Made by a program: the position numbers and the translations under genes
Shown here: one piece after another, positions 1 to 6,754 of the stretch
Layout of the letters: every line of letters begins with the position of its first letter
How positions within the stretch are numbered: the first letter of the stretch is position 1
Notes under the pieces: model-generated
What the model was told of the DNA's origin: nothing
Databases searched by the model: none
The model's input: only the letters and a program-made list of their open reading frames with translations
NCBI GenBank assembly: GCA_007120575.1
Contig: SKNJ01000286.1
Location: 1 to 14,152, forward strand
Length of the DNA stretch: 14,152 nt
Source of the DNA: Thioalkalivibrio sp.
GTDB taxonomy: Bacteria > Pseudomonadota > Gammaproteobacteria > Ectothiorhodospirales > Ectothiorhodospiraceae
Direction: 5' to 3'

Positions 1-256
1 CCGGATCCTGGTGACTGAGCACCATCCCCGCCAGCGCCCGCTCCGGCAGGATGTCCGCGACCCGCTCCCGGAGACGCTCGAAGTACTGCCGCCCGCCCGG
101 ATCGACGATCAGCGCGGTATCCCCATCCCGGATCAGATAGGTGTTGCAGCGAAACGCCGTGTCGTCGGGGACACCCAGCCAGTAGACCGCCCGATTCCCG
201 TGTTCGGCAAGGACCACCGGCCGGTCCGACCCCGCCGATGGCCGGTCCTGTTCCAT
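1..256 (-). CDS. MBL-fold metallo-hydrolase, ODP/flavodiiron-like N-terminus (partial)
   Basis: The first 85 residues of a protein whose C-terminus lies beyond the left edge. After a short polar N-terminus the sequence reads CNTYLIRDGDTALIVDPG (about residues 37-54), the first strands of the metallo-beta-lactamase fold as found in flavodiiron proteins and their oxygen-sensing ODP relatives. The last visible residues are LSHQDP. In flavodiiron/ODP proteins the metal motif is H-x-E/D-x-D-H rather than the usual HxHxDH, and HQDP fits that version, so a di-iron oxygen- or redox-related role is plausible. Known of the family: these domains bind a di-iron centre. Inferred: the same holds here. Start chosen at 256 because GGAG lies 9 nt upstream on the minus strand; an in-frame ATG at 265 abuts that GGAG and is less likely. 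The partner half of the metal site cannot be seen. Confidence 0.75.
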   Translation of the reverse strand, partial: MEQDRPSAGSDRPVVLAEHGNRAVYWLGVPDDTAFRCNTYLIRDGDTALIVDPGGRQYFERLRERVADILPERALAGMVLSHQDP

Positions 257-386
257 TTCCGCCATCTCCAGCACCCACAGGTCGCCCGTACGCCTCTCCA
301 CTGTGCGGGCAACAGCGCGGGACCGCAACGCAGACCAGGCCTAGGAACGAATGCCTCTGCCTGCCCTGGAACAATCCACGCCCTTG

Positions 387-443
387 GACCCTGTAAACAA
401 GCCCGGGCCGGGACGCTTCGTGCGTCCGGGGACCACCAGGGTC
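387..443. repeat. Compound inverted repeat
   Basis: Outer arms GACCCTG (387-393) and CAGGGTC (437-443) are perfect complements. Nested inside them are GGACGC (411-416) and GCGTCC (422-427) around a TTCGT loop. The whole would fold as a 57-nt stem with internal bulges. There is no T-run on either side, so it is not a typical intrinsic terminator. It could be a REP-like dispersed element or a structured leader. Confidence 0.45.
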
Positions 444-631
444 GGCAATCGCCCCGGAGTCGCCATGCATGGATTCCTCCGACCGTCAGCATCCTGCTCG
501 ACCGGCTCAATGTCGTTACAGTGCTCGAGACCCTGCTCGATGCCGTGCTGGCACCCCCGGCAGGCGGATAGGTGACAACCGGGGAAAGGCAAACACTGCA
601 CGCGACCGGCACATCTGCCCGCCGCACCACC

Positions 632-659
632 GGGGCCCTGCCCCGCAAGGCAGGGCCCC
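632..659. repeat. 11-bp perfect hairpin upstream of GH3 gene
   Basis: GGGGCCCTGCC (632-642) and GGCAGGGCCCC (649-659) are exact complements around a six-base CCGCAA loop. There is no T-tract on either strand, so efficient rho-independent termination is unlikely. It sits about 70 nt upstream of the GH3 start and would lie in that gene's leader if transcription begins before 632. Confidence 0.55.
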
Positions 660-728
660 CGGCTGCACTCCCTGCGCAGGCCGGGTTACCATCGCGGCAG
701 ACTGGGTCAACCCGGAGACACAACCGTC

Positions 729-1880
729 ATGCGCGATACCGGAATCGGGCCACGCGCCCTTGTCAGCCTCTGCGTTCTGGGCCTTGCGGGGCTCCTGAGC
801 GGTTGCCTGAACAGCAACGACGATACCCCGGCGCTGGAGGTGCAGGTCGGACAGATGCTGATGGTCGGCTTTCGTGGTACCGAGATCACGCCCGAAGACA
901 CCATCTGGCGGGACATCGAGGACCGTCACCTGGGGGGCGTCATCCTGTTCAACCGCGACGTGCCCTCCGGCTTCGAACTGCCACGCAACATCGTGTCACC
1001 AGAGCAGGTGACGGCCCTGAACAGCACCCTGCAGTCGATCCGGCCTGACACGCTGCTGATCGCGGTGGACCAGGAAGGCGGGATCATCCGTCGCCTGACC
1101 CCGGCCGATGGCTTCCCGGACAGCCCGTCGCACGCCGAACTGGGGGAACAGGATGACCTGGAGGCGACCCGCGCCGCCGCCGGCGGGATCGCCGACACGC
1201 TGGCGACGCATGGATTCAACATCAACTTCGCACCGGTGGTGGATGTCAACACCAACCCGGACAACCCGGTGATCGCCCGCTGGGGGCGCAGCTTCTCGGC
1301 CGAACCGGAGGTGGTGACCCGTCACGCGCGTGCCTACATCGACGCCCATCACCAACGCGGCATCCTGACTACCCTGAAGCACTTCCCCGGGCACGGCAGT
1401 TCCAGCGAGGACTCCCACGACGGCTTCACCGATGTGACCCACAGCTGGGACCCGCTGGAACTCGAACCCTACCGCACGCTGATTGACGAGGACCGCGTGG
1501 ACCTCGTGATGACCGCGCATGTATACCACCAGGGCCTGGACCACCAGCACCCGGCGACGCTGTCACGCCCGATCCTGCAGGGACTGCTGCGCGAGGACCT
1601 CGGACATACGGGCGTTGTGGTTTCCGACGACATGCAGATGGGTGCCATCGTGCAGTTCTACGGGTTCGAGGAGGCCCTGGAACTCGCCATCCATGCTGGC
1701 AACGACCTGCTGGTCCTGGCCAACAACGCGGACGTCTACGATCCGACCCTGGCCCGGCGCGCAATCGAGCACATCGTCGCCCGGGTCGAGGCCGGCGCGA
1801 TCAGTGAGCGGCGCATCGAGCGCTCCTGGCGGCGCATCCAGGACCTGAAGCAGCGCCTGGACACGCCGGATGCCTCGTGA
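729..1880 (+). CDS. Glycoside hydrolase family 3 lipoprotein (NagZ-like)
   Basis: A 383-residue GH3 enzyme, probably a beta-N-acetylhexosaminidase acting on N-acetylglucosaminyl links such as those in peptidoglycan fragments. A lipoprotein signal covers residues 10-25, with lipobox LSGC and lipidated Cys26; Leu at +2 argues for outer-membrane sorting. The TIM-barrel follows: DQEGG (114-118), NFAPVVDV (166-173), KHFPGHG (217-223), DSH (228-230, the His/Asp acid-base dyad typical of NagZ-type enzymes), and SDD (299-301) with Asp300 the expected nucleophile. All key residues are present and length suits single-domain NagZ-type enzymes. GGAG lies 11 nt before the ATG. The gene stands alone and faces the EF-hand-like gene tail to tail, 16 nt apart. 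The oddity is export: classical proteobacterial NagZ is cytosolic. The substrate is inferred from the DSH motif; another GH3 specificity is possible. Confidence 0.9.
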   Translation: MRDTGIGPRALVSLCVLGLAGLLSGCLNSNDDTPALEVQVGQMLMVGFRGTEITPEDTIWRDIEDRHLGGVILFNRDVPSGFELPRNIVSPEQVTALNSTLQSIRPDTLLIAVDQEGGIIRRLTPADGFPDSPSHAELGEQDDLEATRAAAGGIADTLATHGFNINFAPVVDVNTNPDNPVIARWGRSFSAEPEVVTRHARAYIDAHHQRGILTTLKHFPGHGSSSEDSHDGFTDVTHSWDPLELEPYRTLIDEDRVDLVMTAHVYHQGLDHQHPATLSRPILQGLLREDLGHTGVVVSDDMQMGAIVQFYGFEEALELAIHAGNDLLVLANNADVYDPTLARRAIEHIVARVEAGAISERRIERSWRRIQDLKQRLDTPDAS

Positions 1881-1896
1881 CGCTGCAGGGGCGTCG

Positions 1897-3006
1897 TCAA
1901 GCGGTCAGGTCGATCTGCTGCACAGTACCCGTGCGGCCATCCTCGGCCACCCACAAGCCGGTGGAGCGCACCTGGCCCAGCAGTTCGTTGTCCTGCGTAT
2001 GACGCAGGTCGAACGGGGTCGAGACATGTCCGAGGTAAATCGCCCCCACCCCGACCTCGCCCAGCGCCAGTAACTGGTCACGCCCCTGGGCGTCGCGCGT
2101 CCAGACCCGCAGGCGGTCGTAGATCGGGTCCGCCGCGTCGATCCAGCCATTGCCGTCGGCATCATGGCGCCGCAGTTCCGCAAAGCCGTCGCCGGTCAGC
2201 GGGCCAAACAGCTCGCGGCCGTCATCCACCTCTCCGTTGCCGTTGCGATCGAGCGCGAGGAACCCGCTGCCCGGCCGCAGGAATGCGATCTGCTGCTCCT
2301 CGCCATCGGCATCCAGATCAAAGGCGAAGCGCGTATCGGTCAGCGCCGCGGCCGGGGCGTCGAAGTTGATCACCAGCGGATCCTGCAGCTCTCCCTCCAG
2401 CCGCCCCTGCAGGCTGCGTTGCTCCACGAACTGGCGGCTCATGCTCACGTCGATGGCGATATCAATGCGCTGGCCGTCGGCGGTCTGCACCACGCCGCGC
2501 GCCTGGAACTCGGTGCGTTCGATCTCGACCCGGGTCTCCTGCAACGACCAGGCGATCGCCGGGCGCGCGGGCGGATCGGCGGCCGCGCCAGGGGTTCGTG
2601 CGACCACCGGCACCTCGAACGCCTCGTCCGGCTCCAGGTCCGCCGGGTCGACCACGTTAATCTCGCGCCCGGTGAGACGCTCCAGCAGCAGGCGCAGCAA
2701 CTGCATGCGCAGCGAATCCATCGAGGGCAACTCGACCTCGGCGGGCGCAACGCCCACCTGCGCCCGGCCGGCGGTGGCCGCAGCCGTCGGGACAGCAGGC
2801 GCAGCGGGCGGAGAAAAGCCATCCGCCCCGCGCGCCGCGCGCGCTACCCCGGAGGCTGCCTCGGGCAAAACGCCCGCCACCTCCGGCCCGGGACGAGCCG
2901 CCTGCGGGGCCGGCCCCGGCCCCAGGGCAACGCTCAGGTGGCGCCGACTGTACTCCAGCGCAGTGCGCTGGCTCGCAAATTCCATGGAATATTCGGCTAT
3001 ACGCAC
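1897..3006 (-). CDS. EF-hand-like calcium-binding protein, function unknown
   Basis: A 369-residue protein of no assigned function. Residues 1-30 resemble the start of a family of proteobacterial EF-hand/VCBS-like proteins. Residues 30-95 are a Pro/Ala-rich linker and 96-115 an amphipathic helix. From about 150 a beta-rich part leads into three Asp-rich loops: DLDADG (230-235), DRNGNGEVDDG (253-263) and DADGNGWIDAAD (282-293). The last fits the EF-hand ligand pattern DxDxNGxIDxxD, and the second is close to it, so calcium binding is likely. I see no signal peptide or membrane segment; unconventional secretion cannot be excluded. The GTG start is chosen because GGGAGG lies 6 nt upstream; the frame stays open further upstream without a better start. 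Divergent from the mtfA-like gene, and tail to tail with the GH3 gene. Confidence 0.82.
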   Translation of the reverse strand: MRIAEYSMEFASQRTALEYSRRHLSVALGPGPAPQAARPGPEVAGVLPEAASGVARAARGADGFSPPAAPAVPTAAATAGRAQVGVAPAEVELPSMDSLRMQLLRLLLERLTGREINVVDPADLEPDEAFEVPVVARTPGAAADPPARPAIAWSLQETRVEIERTEFQARGVVQTADGQRIDIAIDVSMSRQFVEQRSLQGRLEGELQDPLVINFDAPAAALTDTRFAFDLDADGEEQQIAFLRPGSGFLALDRNGNGEVDDGRELFGPLTGDGFAELRRHDADGNGWIDAADPIYDRLRVWTRDAQGRDQLLALGEVGVGAIYLGHVSTPFDLRHTQDNELLGQVRSTGLWVAEDGRTGTVQQIDLTA

Positions 3007-3012
3007 CTTCCA

Positions 3013-3018
3013 CCTCCC
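3013..3018 (-). promoter_or_regulatory. Ribosome binding site deciding a GTG start
   Basis: GGGAGG on the minus strand lies 6 nt before the GTG at 3006. This selects the shorter 369-residue product over an in-frame start 54 codons upstream. Confidence 0.75.
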
Positions 3019-3050
3019 GACAGGCTGCCGCACGCAATCTGCAAGGGTTA

Positions 3051-3100
3051 GCGGCCAGTGAGCGGCAAACTTTAGCCGCAGGCGGCAAAGTCCTGCCGCC
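3051..3100. repeat. Clustered GCGGC(AAA) repeats in a divergent promoter region
   Basis: GCGGC occurs at 3051-3055, GCGGCAAA at 3062-3069 and 3082-3089, and the inverted GCCGC at 3075-3079. GGCGGCA (3081-3087) also pairs perfectly with TGCCGCC (3094-3100) across AAGTCC. The cluster fills the middle of the 189-bp interval between the divergent EF-hand-like and mtfA-like genes. It may be an operator array or a hairpin. No known regulator is recognised. Confidence 0.4.
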
Positions 3101-3195
3101 CGCGCGCACGCTTTGCTTCCGCGTCCCGCTCTGGCATCGTCTTCCCAGCGTGCCGGCCCGACCGGCATCCCGCCCCTTCAGGAAGCCACCTTGCC

Positions 3196-4017
3196 GTGAC
3201 CCGTTTTCCCCGCAAACCGCTTGGTGACTGGCTGCGCCGCCTGGCTCGCCGGTTCGCGTCGCATCCGGCACGCGTGTCCCTCGAACCGGGAGAATGGAGC
3301 GACTTGCAGCGCGAGGTGCCGTTCATCCGGTATCTGGAGCCCGATGAGCAGGCACGCCTGCGGGATTACGTGGAGAGCCTGCTCGGGAGCAAGGAATTCG
3401 TCGGCATCGAGGACGATGCGGCACCCCGGCAATGCCGGTTGATCGCCGCCTATGCCGCGCTGCCGGTGCTCGAGCTTGGTCTGGAACCCTATCGTCACTG
3501 GCGCACCGTGATCCTCTACCCCGACACCTTCGTGCCGGAACACGAATGGATGGACGAAGACGGGATCATGCACCGGGGCGCGATGCCGCAATCCGGCGAG
3601 GCCTGGGAACGTGGCCCGGTGGTACTGTCATGGCAGGATGTCGCCCACGACGGGGCCGTGGTGGTCCACGAGATGATGCACGTGCTGGACGCGGGGAATG
3701 GCGACGTGAACGGTTTCCCGCCACTGTCCCGCGAGCAGTCCCGACAGGCCTGGACCCGTGTATTCAGCGAGGCCTACGAGGCCTTCGTCGCCCGGGTCGA
3801 GGCCGGCGAACCACCGGAAAGCCTCCCCCTGGACCCCTATGCCGCCACCGCCCCGGAGGAGTTTCTCGCCGTGGCGACGGAGTCGTTCTTCTTCGAGCCC
3901 GCCCACCTGCGCGCCGCCCTGCCCTCGGTGTATGCTCAACTCGCGGCATATTTCCGGCAGGAGCCCCATCGCCGCGCCGAGATCATTGCCACCAGCCCCG
4001 TCGAGAGATCCACATGA
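3196..4017 (+). CDS. mtfA: MtfA-like zinc-dependent peptidase (M90 family)
   Basis: A 273-residue metallopeptidase of the MtfA (Mlc titration factor A)/M90 family. The zinc motif HEMMH is at 158-162, with Glu159 as general base. The downstream segment DPYAATAPEEF (213-223) holds a Tyr (215) and a Glu (222) spaced like the Tyr and third zinc ligand I recall for characterised MtfA, so the active site looks complete. No signal peptide, so it should act in the cytosol. In enterobacteria MtfA binds the repressor Mlc and so affects sugar phosphotransferase expression; no Mlc or PTS gene is visible here, so that role should not be assumed. The GTG start has AGGAAG 10 nt upstream. Its last bases overlap the ATG of the FliL-like gene (ATGA), so the two are probably co-translated. 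Confidence 0.9.
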   Translation: MTRFPRKPLGDWLRRLARRFASHPARVSLEPGEWSDLQREVPFIRYLEPDEQARLRDYVESLLGSKEFVGIEDDAAPRQCRLIAAYAALPVLELGLEPYRHWRTVILYPDTFVPEHEWMDEDGIMHRGAMPQSGEAWERGPVVLSWQDVAHDGAVVVHEMMHVLDAGNGDVNGFPPLSREQSRQAWTRVFSEAYEAFVARVEAGEPPESLPLDPYAATAPEEFLAVATESFFFEPAHLRAALPSVYAQLAAYFRQEPHRRAEIIATSPVERST

Positions 4018-4421
4018 ACACGTTGAACCCGCGCCTTTTGCTGTCATCCGCGCTTGCCCTGGTGCTGCTCGCACTCGCCAGCACCGCCCCGGCCGTCGAG
4101 GGCCTGGACAGCCGCTACGTAACCCTGGAACCGATCGTGGTCAACATGCAGGACGCCGAGCGCGCACGCTACATCCAGGCCACCATCCAGCTGGAAGGCG
4201 CTTCGGAGGAGGATGCGCGCGCGATCCGCGAGCATGTCCCGGCGATTCGCGACCGGCTGATCCGGGTACTGGGCGGGCGCCCGCCGGAAGCGGTTCGTGG
4301 CGGCGAGAATCGCGAGCACCTGCGCGACGAGGCACTGCAGGAGATCCGCGGCATGCTGCAGGAACTGACCGGCGACCCCCGTATCACCGCGCTGTACTTC
4401 TCGGACTTCATCCGCCAGTAG
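4014..4421 (+). CDS. FliL-like periplasmic protein
   Basis: A 135-residue protein. Residues 8-27 form a hydrophobic signal sequence with a likely cleavage near TAPA-V (about 24-28). The rest matches the FliL C-terminal domain: YVTLEPIVVNM (35-45), a basic/aromatic ARYIQATIQLE strand (51-61), PAIRDRLI (76-83), LRDEALQEIRGML (103-115) and the terminal ITALYFSDFIRQ, close to the VLFTDFVIQ-type end of true FliL. FliL surrounds the flagellar stator and supports motor torque. No other flagellar gene is nearby and the long cytoplasmic/transmembrane head of FliL is shortened to what may be a cleavable signal, so this is probably a stand-alone paralogue. The start overlaps the mtfA-like stop (ATGA) with only a weak GAGAG 6 nt upstream, consistent with translational coupling. 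Confidence 0.82.
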   Translation: MNTLNPRLLLSSALALVLLALASTAPAVEGLDSRYVTLEPIVVNMQDAERARYIQATIQLEGASEEDARAIREHVPAIRDRLIRVLGGRPPEAVRGGENREHLRDEALQEIRGMLQELTGDPRITALYFSDFIRQ

Positions 4422-4455
4422 CCGCCAGGGCCCCGCGCCGAGCCCGCGATCCGTC

Positions 4456-4752
4456 TCAGTGCGGGCGATGCAGTAGCGGCATCTCGCCGCGTTCCATCAT
4501 GTGCCGGATGAGCGTGACGCGTCCCGGATCCTCGCGCTCCAGCTCATCGGCACACTGTGAGGGCTCGTGCGCCGCCTCGGACAGCATCACCTCCAGCTCG
4601 CGCAGGTCGACCTTGGGTTCCTGGAGGTCTTCCGGCTTCGGGTTCTCCAGCATGTGGGTCTTCCAGAACATCCGCGGATGCCAGCAATGCAGCTTCGCAT
4701 CCGGGTTGTGAAAGAGCTCGACACAGCGACGATTCAGTTCCTGTGCATTCAT
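4456..4752 (-). CDS. Small His/Cys-rich protein, unknown function
   Basis: A 98-residue soluble protein I do not recognise. It is unusually rich in possible metal ligands: Cys10, His15, His22, Cys23, His25, His33, His62, Cys67, His84, His95 and His98. The densest run is KLHCWHPRMFWKTHM (20-34), followed by an acidic, helix-prone middle (40-75) and a C-terminus ending in LLHRPH. No signal peptide or membrane segment. GAGGAG lies 8 nt before the ATG at 4752, a strong ribosome site, and a promoter candidate lies at 4790-4818, so this is very likely a real, separately expressed gene. It ends 35 nt from the end of the convergent FliL-like gene. Metal or heme binding is a guess from composition only. 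Confidence 0.75.
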   Translation of the reverse strand: MNAQELNRRCVELFHNPDAKLHCWHPRMFWKTHMLENPKPEDLQEPKVDLRELEVMLSEAAHEPSQCADELEREDPGRVTLIRHMMERGEMPLLHRPH

Positions 4753-4789
4753 GCGGATCACTCCTCGTTGCGGTTGCATTCACCCCCTG

Positions 4790-4818
4790 TGTATAGACCC
4801 TGAAATACCCGAGCGCAA
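4790..4818 (-). promoter_or_regulatory. Sigma-70-like promoter for the 98-residue protein gene
   Basis: On the minus strand TTGCGC (4813-4818) and TATACA (4790-4795) are separated by exactly 17 bases. Transcription would start near 4783 and give a leader of about 30 nt containing GAGGAG. The -35 matches the consensus only at TTG. Confidence 0.5.
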
Positions 4819-4830
4819 GACTCGGTTTTT
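4809..4830 (+). terminator. Intrinsic terminator-like hairpin (plus strand)
   Basis: CCGAG (4809-4813) pairs with CTCGG (4821-4825) around CGCAAGA, followed directly by TTTTT (4826-4830). The polarity suits plus-strand transcripts coming from the mtfA-fliL-like operon through the antisense of the 98-residue gene. Read on the minus strand, the hairpin follows the yheS stop but its tail GTATTT is poorer, so bidirectional action is possible. Confidence 0.5.
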
Positions 4831-4840
4831 GGCAAGGCCC

Positions 4841-6754
4841 TCATTCGGTGGTTTCTCCCCGCGCCGCCTCAAGGGCCTCCAGTGCCTCCATCCACTCGGC
4901 CTCCGCCATCTCCAGTCGGCCGCGCAGCTCGCCCTGTTCGCGGGTCAACTGCGCCAGGCGATCCGCAGCCTCGTCGGCGTACAACGCCGGATCGGCCAGC
5001 TCGATCTCCAGTGCATCCAGGCGCTCCTGCACGCGGGCACATGCCTGTTCGGCCTGGTCGGCGCGCTTTTTCAGGGGCTTGAGCGCGGCGCGCGCCTGCG
5101 CCGCCTGCTGGCGCCGTTCCTTCTGTGACAGTGCGGGGGCACGCGTGGCGATCGCGGCCGGCGCTTTCGGATCGTTGGTGGCTGCGCTCTCGCGTTCACG
5201 GGCCTTCAACTCGCGCGCGTAGTCGTCCAGATCCCCGTCAAAGTCGCTCAGGTAGCCAGCCTCGACCTTCCAGAAGCGGTCGCAGACGCGGGCCAGCAGT
5301 TCGCGGTCATGCGCCACCACCACCAGCCCGCCGGCGTAGTTCTCCAGCGCCTCGGCCAGCGCCTCGCGCATATCCAGGTCCAGGTGGTTGGTGGGTTCGT
5401 CCAGCAGCAGCAGCGACGGCGCCTGCCAGATCAGCAGGGCCAGCACCAGTCGCACCCGTTCACCCCCGGAACACTGATCCACCGGGGCATCTGCCTTCTC
5501 GCCGGGAAAGCCCATGCCACCAAGAAAGTTGCGCAGGCGCTGTTCCTCGGCCCGCGGATCCTGACGTTGCAGATGGACCAGGGGCGACGCGTGCAGGTCG
5601 AGCTGCTCGCTCTGGTGCTGCGCGAAGTAGCCCACCCGCATCCCGGGCTCGACGCGCCGTTCGCCGGCAGTGGGCGCGAGCTCGCCGGCCAGCAGGGTCA
5701 GCAGTGTCGATTTCCCGGCACCATTCGGACCCAGCACACCGATCCGGTCTTCCGGCCGCAGGCGCAGGCTCGTCGGATGCAGGCGGATACGATCCCCGGA
5801 GCGCACCTCGACATGATCCAGCGCCAGCAGCGGGTCGGGCAGGCGCTCCGGGGTCGGAATCTCCAGGTGGATGGGCCGTGCCGCGCGGATCACGGCGACC
5901 TCGTCGAGCCTTTCCAGCCGCTTCAGGCGGCTCTGGGCCTGGCGTGCCTTGGTCGCCTTGGCGCGAAAGCGGCGGACAAAATCCTCCAGGTGGGCACGTT
6001 CGGCCGCCACCTTCGCGGCGGACGCCTCGCTCTGGGCGATTGCCTCGGCGCGCTTGGCCTCGGCGTGGGTGTAACTGCCGGCGTACAACGAGATGCTGCC
6101 GCGTTCGATATGCGCGATGTGCGTCACCACCGAATCCAGGAACCGGCGATCATGCGCAATCACGATCACCGTGCCCGGGTAGCGCTGGATCCAGCCCTCC
6201 AGCCAGAGAATGGTCTCCATGTCCAGGTGGTTGGTCGGCTCGTCCAGCAGCAACAGGTCAGAGCGGGTCATCAGGGTACGCGCCAGCCCCAGACGCATGC
6301 GCCAGCCACCGGAGAAATCGCCCAGCGGACGTTCGCCATCGGCCGGTGCAAACCCGAGCCCCGCCAGCAGGCGCTGGACACGGGCCTCGGCGGTCCAGCC
6401 ATCGATCGCGTCAATCGCCGCGTACAGATGCGCCTGGGCCTCGCCATCGGTCGTCCGTTCCAGGCGCGCCTCCAGGTCGCGCAATTCGGCGTCCCCGTCC
6501 AGCACGTAGTCCACCGCGCGCCGCTGGCTACCCGGCACCTCCTGCGGCAAATGCGCCACCACCCAGCCCTCGGGAACCTCGGCATGGCCGGCATCCAGGC
6601 TCAGCTCGCCCTGCAGGGCGGCCAGCAGACTGGACTTGCCACAACCATTCGCCCCGGTCAGGCCCACGCGCCAGCCGGCATGCACGGTCAGGTCGGCATG
6701 CTGCAGCAGCACCTGCCGGCCGCGCCGCAGCTCGATGTCTTCCAGTCGGATCAT
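4841..6754 (-). CDS. yheS: ABC-F ATPase, YheS type
   Basis: A 637-residue ABC-F protein: two ATP-binding cassettes in one chain and no membrane domain. ABC-F proteins bind the ribosome E site and help translation; YheS is one of four E. coli members, and its precise role is less certain. Cassette 1: Walker A GANGCGKSS (34-42), signature SGGWR (148-152), Walker B LLLLDEPTNHLD (167-178). The interdomain linker (about 230-300) is helical and very basic in RRFRAKATKARQAQSRLKRL. Cassette 2: GPNGAGKST (342-350), CSGGERVR (428-435), LLLLDEPTNHLDLD (448-461). A charged coiled coil follows (about 545-635), as in E. coli YheS. The start at 6754 fits the family N-terminus MIRLEDIELRRG. No ribosome site precedes it, and a TACACT box lies 7 nt upstream, so the mRNA may be leaderless. 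Confidence 0.95.
   Translation of the reverse strand: MIRLEDIELRRGRQVLLQHADLTVHAGWRVGLTGANGCGKSSLLAALQGELSLDAGHAEVPEGWVVAHLPQEVPGSQRRAVDYVLDGDAELRDLEARLERTTDGEAQAHLYAAIDAIDGWTAEARVQRLLAGLGFAPADGERPLGDFSGGWRMRLGLARTLMTRSDLLLLDEPTNHLDMETILWLEGWIQRYPGTVIVIAHDRRFLDSVVTHIAHIERGSISLYAGSYTHAEAKRAEAIAQSEASAAKVAAERAHLEDFVRRFRAKATKARQAQSRLKRLERLDEVAVIRAARPIHLEIPTPERLPDPLLALDHVEVRSGDRIRLHPTSLRLRPEDRIGVLGPNGAGKSTLLTLLAGELAPTAGERRVEPGMRVGYFAQHQSEQLDLHASPLVHLQRQDPRAEEQRLRNFLGGMGFPGEKADAPVDQCSGGERVRLVLALLIWQAPSLLLLDEPTNHLDLDMREALAEALENYAGGLVVVAHDRELLARVCDRFWKVEAGYLSDFDGDLDDYARELKARERESAATNDPKAPAAIATRAPALSQKERRQQAAQARAALKPLKKRADQAEQACARVQERLDALEIELADPALYADEAADRLAQLTREQGELRGRLEMAEAEWMEALEALEAARGETTE

Larger units (their letters stand above)
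257..728. other. Non-coding interval with two hairpins
   Basis: About 470 bases separate the divergently transcribed MBL-fold gene and the GH3 lipoprotein gene. Open frames cross it on both strands, but none has a ribosome binding site or a recognisable product. It contains a compound inverted repeat at 387-443, a ten-base palindrome CCATGCATGG at 463-472, and an eleven-base-pair perfect hairpin at 632-659. This looks like intergenic repeat or structured-RNA territory plus the promoters of both flanking genes. I cannot point to a convincing promoter. Confidence 0.55.

Noticed and set aside
11..571. Plus-strand 186-codon frame at the left edge
   Set aside because: Antisense to the MBL-fold gene, whose motif is convincing; composition is typical of a GC-rich shadow frame.
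341..601. Minus-strand open frame of 86 codons upstream of the MBL-fold gene
   Set aside because: GTG start with no ribosome site, product rich in Arg/Gly/Pro with no family resemblance, and it covers the hairpin region.
2150..3061. Two plus-strand frames of about 300 codons
   Set aside because: Both are antisense to the EF-hand-like gene, which has a strong ribosome site and recognisable loops.
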